Below the pieces are notes generated by a model, which saw only the letters and a program-made list of their open reading frames with translations, was not told the DNA's origin and ran no database searches. From NCBI GenBank assembly GCA_003647755.1, contig QMNL01000006.1, positions 1 to 17,095 on the forward strand: a stretch of DNA of 17,095 nt. The letters run 5' to 3'. Positions 14,635 to 17,095 of the stretch are shown one piece after another (position 1 is the first letter of the stretch; each line of letters opens with the position of its first letter). Both the position numbers and the translations under genes were made by a program. This stretch comes from Candidatus Coatesiibacteriota bacterium. Lineage in GTDB: Bacteria; B130-G9.

Positions 14635-15576
14635 CTACCAGGTGTGCTGCATTCCATAGGTTACGGTGAACAGAGCACCGTAAGAGGTTATCCTGTTGAA
14701 GTTGTGCCCGCTCAGGTAGCGGTAGTTGTAGCCAAGCCCCGCAGAAAGGCTCTGACCTTGCTTCAATTCAAGCAGCTTCGTGAAATCGTAGGTTACGCCA
14801 ACCTCGCAATCCGCTCCAGATATGCTATCCATTGTGTCCTGCCATTTGCGCCCATAGAATTTCACTCTAACCATGCTCGGGGAGAACCTGCTCAAAAGAT
14901 GCACACCAATCTGCTTGAGCGCTTCTGTCTTCGATTTATTAAAGGGGGACCAGTCAAGCGAGAAGCCGATCTCAGGGCCACTGGCATCCATCTTGTAGGC
15001 ACCACCGTGGTCATCATCGTAGTCCGTAGCATCGCCCCAGGGCAGCAAGCGCTCGTCTGGCGTCTCATTTGGATGGCCCCTTACGCTGAGTTCCGTTATC
15101 TCCCGGTCAAACTTGTAGTGCTGCCAATTCCAGCCAAGGATCACAGCGAGATTCAGGTCTCGCAGCGTTTTGAGCTCAGCCTCCGACCAACGTCGGATAA
15201 AGTTGCCCAAATAGAAACGCATGTCGCAGTTGTAAACGCCCTTGTAGATATCTGTGTGGGACTCGTAATCATAAACACGCTGGGCCCCGGCCGAAGGTGA
15301 GACATTGTAGGTGCCGGACATCCCATGAAACTCAAACTTGCCCCATTCCGCTGAAGCCAACAGACCCAGCCGGTCCTTCCACATGTTGATGCTCGCCTCA
15401 AATGCGCCCACGCCGCTCTCGGGCCCCTTCGCGTATGCGGGCATCTGCTCGATATCAAGCCTCGGCCAAGAATACTTGAGCGTAAAGTGCGTTTGGTCGG
15501 CCAGGCCAAGATTGCTCAGTGCACCCAAAAACAGTGCCAACATGAAGGCCGCAACGAAAACTCGCGATATCCTCAT
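14635..15576 (-). CDS. Predicted secreted outer-membrane beta-barrel protein of unknown function
   Basis: The 313-residue protein begins with a signal peptide: two Arg, a hydrophobic core VAAFMLALFLGAL, and likely cleavage after GLA at residue 26. The mature part alternates polar and hydrophobic residues, with many aromatic strands (FTLKYSW, LAVILGWNWQHY, IGFSLDW, VGVTYDF, SAGLGYNYRYL, GALFTVTYGM), and ends in Trp, consistent with a barrel and the Bam-recognised C-terminal signal. Charged or Asp-rich segments (WGDATDYDDDHGG) would be outer loops. I cannot assign a family. The ATG at 15576 has AGGAGA 7 to 8 nt upstream and a candidate promoter. The GT-C-like gene follows 67 nt downstream on the same strand, so co-transcription is possible. 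Confidence 0.72.
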   Translation of the reverse strand: MRISRVFVAAFMLALFLGALSNLGLADQTHFTLKYSWPRLDIEQMPAYAKGPESGVGAFEASINMWKDRLGLLASAEWGKFEFHGMSGTYNVSPSAGAQRVYDYESHTDIYKGVYNCDMRFYLGNFIRRWSEAELKTLRDLNLAVILGWNWQHYKFDREITELSVRGHPNETPDERLLPWGDATDYDDDHGGAYKMDASGPEIGFSLDWSPFNKSKTEALKQIGVHLLSRFSPSMVRVKFYGRKWQDTMDSISGADCEVGVTYDFTKLLELKQGQSLSAGLGYNYRYLSGHNFNRITSYGALFTVTYGMQHTW

Positions 15577-15922
15577 ACTACTCTCTCCTGTCCATCAAAA
15601 AAACGACCGATATGGCTATCCAAAATCAACCTGCCAGAATAACTGAACGCCAAGCCTAACAACGCTGCCTATGTGAGTCAACTCTTTTACGGGCGAGCCA
15701 TGGGTTGGGCGAGAAAGGGTCATGTGGTAGTGGTGAGATGCGGCCGGTGGAGGTTCTTGCTGGGTGAGTAACAGATGTTGTGAAGAGCGGAGTCGGGACG
15801 GGCGCGCTCTTTGTAGTCTTCGCTTGGCAAAAGCGGGTAGCCAAGGCGGGTTAGTTCATGGCAGAATGCTGCAGATTAGAAGACGTTGCCTCTGTTAATC
15901 GTTGAGATGGCGAGGGTGAGTG
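15577..15922. other. Divergent intergenic region between the barrel and methyltransferase genes
   Basis: About 346 nt without a supported gene. It holds a candidate minus-strand promoter next to the barrel gene (listed separately). The rest is GC-rich with purine-rich stretches on the plus strand (near 15700-15800). I see no tRNA, clear repeat or strong terminator hairpin. A 62-codon minus-strand frame here (15656-15844) is Pro/Thr/Ser-rich and has no recognisable family, so I do not call it. Confidence 0.6.
15653..15681 (-). promoter_or_regulatory. Candidate promoter for the beta-barrel gene
   Basis: On the minus strand TTGACT (15676-15681) and TAGGCT (15653-15658) are separated by exactly 17 nt, about 77 nt before the ATG. 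The -35 is good and the -10 is poor (3 of 6). Confidence 0.35.
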
Positions 15923-16720
15923 ATGGCTGGACGCAACGTGTACGAATATGAGTCTTTCCTCTCGGAATACTACGATTTGGTCCCAGCTTATGCAAAAAGA
16001 GCGGACCTTGGCTTCTATATCGACATGGCTTGCTCCTGTAACGGCAAAGTCCTGGAGCTCGGCTGTGGGACTGGCAGGATACTGATCCCGACTGCACAGG
16101 CGGGATGCGAGATCGTCGGACTGGACATCTCTGAGAGTATGCTCAATACGTGCCGGAAGAAACTGCTCGCGCAGCTGGATGACGTGCAAGAGCGCGTGAC
16201 AATCGTAAAGGCCAACATGACCGACTTCGATCTGAACGAGAGATTCTCGCTGATAACTGCGCCCTTCCGGTCGTTCTCGCATCTAATACAGGTTGAGGAA
16301 CAGCTCGCCTGCCTTGACTGCGTTTACAGGCATCTCTTACCGGGCGGCCGGTTCGTCCTGGAGCTCTTCCAGACCCATCCCCAACGCATCAATAACCCGA
16401 AATACCTGAATGAGGTTGAGGACACGCCCGAATTCGAGCTTCCGGACGGTAAGAAGCTCAGGCGCACAGACCGGGTCGTCGCTTTCCACCGGACGGAGCA
16501 ATACAACGACGTCGAGATAATCTTCTACGTGACCCACCCGGACGGCAGGAGCGAGCGCCTCGTCCAGGCATTTCCATTCCGATATTTCTTTCGCTACGAG
16601 GTTGAGCATCTCTTGGCGCGTTGTGGCTTCAATGTCGTCGAGATCTTCGGAAACTTCGATAAGTCACCGCTGACGGACGATTCACCCGAAATGATCTTCG
16701 TTGCTCAGGCACGCGCGTGA
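15923..16720 (+). CDS. Class I SAM-dependent methyltransferase
   Basis: From ATG 15923 the protein has 265 residues. Motif I is VLELGCGTGRILIPTAQ (43-59), which binds S-adenosylmethionine. EIVGLDISESML (63-74) gives the acidic residue (Asp68) at the end of beta-2. Post-motifs VTIVKANMTDFDL and LLPGGRFVLELF complete the Rossmann core, and the C-terminal sheet ends with EMIFVAQARA. An N-terminal EYESFLSEYYDLVPAY segment is typical of small-molecule or ubiquinone-type methyltransferases (Methyltransf_25/11-like). The substrate is unknown. GAGGGTGAG just upstream is the ribosome binding site; a GTG at 15920 is possible but less well placed. Its TGA overlaps the GTG of the next short frame (GTGA), as in a translationally coupled pair. 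Confidence 0.9.
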   Translation: MAGRNVYEYESFLSEYYDLVPAYAKRADLGFYIDMACSCNGKVLELGCGTGRILIPTAQAGCEIVGLDISESMLNTCRKKLLAQLDDVQERVTIVKANMTDFDLNERFSLITAPFRSFSHLIQVEEQLACLDCVYRHLLPGGRFVLELFQTHPQRINNPKYLNEVEDTPEFELPDGKKLRRTDRVVAFHRTEQYNDVEIIFYVTHPDGRSERLVQAFPFRYFFRYEVEHLLARCGFNVVEIFGNFDKSPLTDDSPEMIFVAQARA

Positions 16721-16833
16721 ACAGCCCTTATTTCATTGATTGGGCAATCACGAATAGATGCAACCTTGAAGGTGTGCTGCGTAGCGCTTGGCATCAAGGA
16801 CCAATCAGAGCGACTGGGCATTCGATACGATGA
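16717..16833 (+). pseudogene. 5' remnant of a radical SAM protein, broken after the first cluster cysteine
   Basis: This 38-codon frame starts with GTG overlapping the methyltransferase stop (GTGA). It reads NSPYFIDWAITNRCNL. The pattern xDWAxTNRCNL is how many radical SAM/SPASM proteins begin, where TNRCNLxCxHC carries the three cysteines of the 4Fe-4S cluster (CxxxCxxC). Only the first cysteine (codon at 16759) is present. The next residues, EGVLRSAWHQG, lack the others, and the frame stops at 16831. From about 16766 the DNA instead makes sense in the frame of the DUF1464-like gene. So this looks like the first 17 or so codons of a radical SAM gene joined to another gene. A chance match is possible but the motif is rather specific. 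Confidence 0.5.
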
Positions 16834-17095
16834 GACGTCTTTTGTCTGTGTGGAAGTAGGATATGCTTTCACTGCCGTCATGGCGGTCGAAGATGGCAGA
16901 ATCATCGATGGAATAGGAGGCACCAACGGTAGCCTGGGATTCATTGCCTGTGGTGGAATGGACGCCGAGGTCGCCATCAGGCTAAAACCACCGATAACCC
17001 AGGAGGTGGTCTTCAGGGGCGGCATAAGGGATTTCGCGGGCGGCGCAATTGCGCCAGAAGACCTCGCTGAGAACTGCGAGGCCCTGACGCTCCTC
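16766..17095 (+). pseudogene. DUF1464-like (acetate/butyrate-kinase fold) protein, N-terminally truncated and cut by the window edge
   Basis: A frame without stops runs 110 codons to the window end. It reads KVCCVALGIKDQSERLGI, then YDETSFVCVEVGYAFTAVMA, VEDGRIIDGIGGTNGSLGF, GGMDAEVAIRL and EVVFRGGIRDFAGG. From memory this matches the middle to C-terminal part of DUF1464, a mainly archaeal family predicted to have an ASKHA kinase fold. The expected N-terminal half (phosphate-binding strands and the PGAKPIDKVNK-type segment) is missing. The frame is open up to the stop at 16718, but upstream codons give no family sequence and no ATG, only TTG options (16736, 16766). It may therefore be a truncated gene fused behind the radical SAM remnant. 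The family name is moderately certain; the truncation is inferred. Confidence 0.5.

Noticed and set aside
14551..15300. 249-codon plus-strand frame opposite the beta-barrel gene
   Set aside because: The minus strand has a signal peptide, ribosome binding site and barrel-like sequence; the plus frame has none of these.
15656..15844. 62-codon minus-strand frame in the divergent spacer
   Set aside because: Low-complexity Pro/Thr/Ser-rich product, overlaps the candidate promoter of the barrel gene, no family resemblance.

Overview
The window is a compact, GC-rich bacterial chromosome segment, almost all coding and mostly transcribed from the minus strand. The ribosomal and translation genes (S6, S18, L9, L25, Pth, SSB, Prs, tRNA-Gln) are clearly bacterial. 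A secreted protein that looks like an outer-membrane beta-barrel, ending in Trp, suggests a Gram-negative (diderm) cell. Gene order resembles deltaproteobacterial-type or uncultured candidate-phylum genomes, but I cannot name the lineage from sequence alone. TTG and GTG starts are frequent.

Minus-strand block, about 10400 down to 1. It opens with a putative promoter and tRNA-Gln(TTG), then prs, rplY, pth, rpsF, ssb, rpsR, a DUF2232 membrane protein and rplI, which is a classic translation cluster. Only 36 nt later and on the same strand come a membrane sensor histidine kinase, an NtrC-type sigma-54 activator, a 239-aa protein of unknown function, an SpsF-like cytidylyltransferase, a family 2 glycosyltransferase and the 5' end of a PP-loop tRNA-thiolation gene (mnmA-like, cut by the window edge). 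The kinase, regulator, unknown protein and SpsF genes overlap one another by 4 to 17 nt. This suggests one translationally coupled unit linking a sensory pathway to surface-glycan synthesis.

Middle, 10481-12552. A minus-strand protein made almost entirely of pentapeptide repeats (about 53 pentads in register) faces away from a plus-strand Cof-type HAD phosphatase across a roughly 300-nt divergent spacer. The HAD gene then collides tail to tail with a large GT-C-like membrane glycosyltransferase, whose open frame continues about 330 nt antisense into the HAD gene.

Right end, 12222-17095. The GT-C-like gene follows a probable outer-membrane beta-barrel gene on the minus strand. Across a 346-nt spacer with a candidate promoter lies a plus-strand SAM-dependent methyltransferase. 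Its stop overlaps the GTG start of what reads as the first residues of a radical SAM protein, including TNRCNL. That frame breaks immediately, and another frame continues to the window edge as what looks like the C-terminal half of a DUF1464 (predicted acetate/butyrate-kinase-like) protein. This junction is the oddest feature in the window: either a genomic deletion/fusion or an assembly chimera.

No rRNA, CRISPR array, insertion sequence or phage gene was seen.
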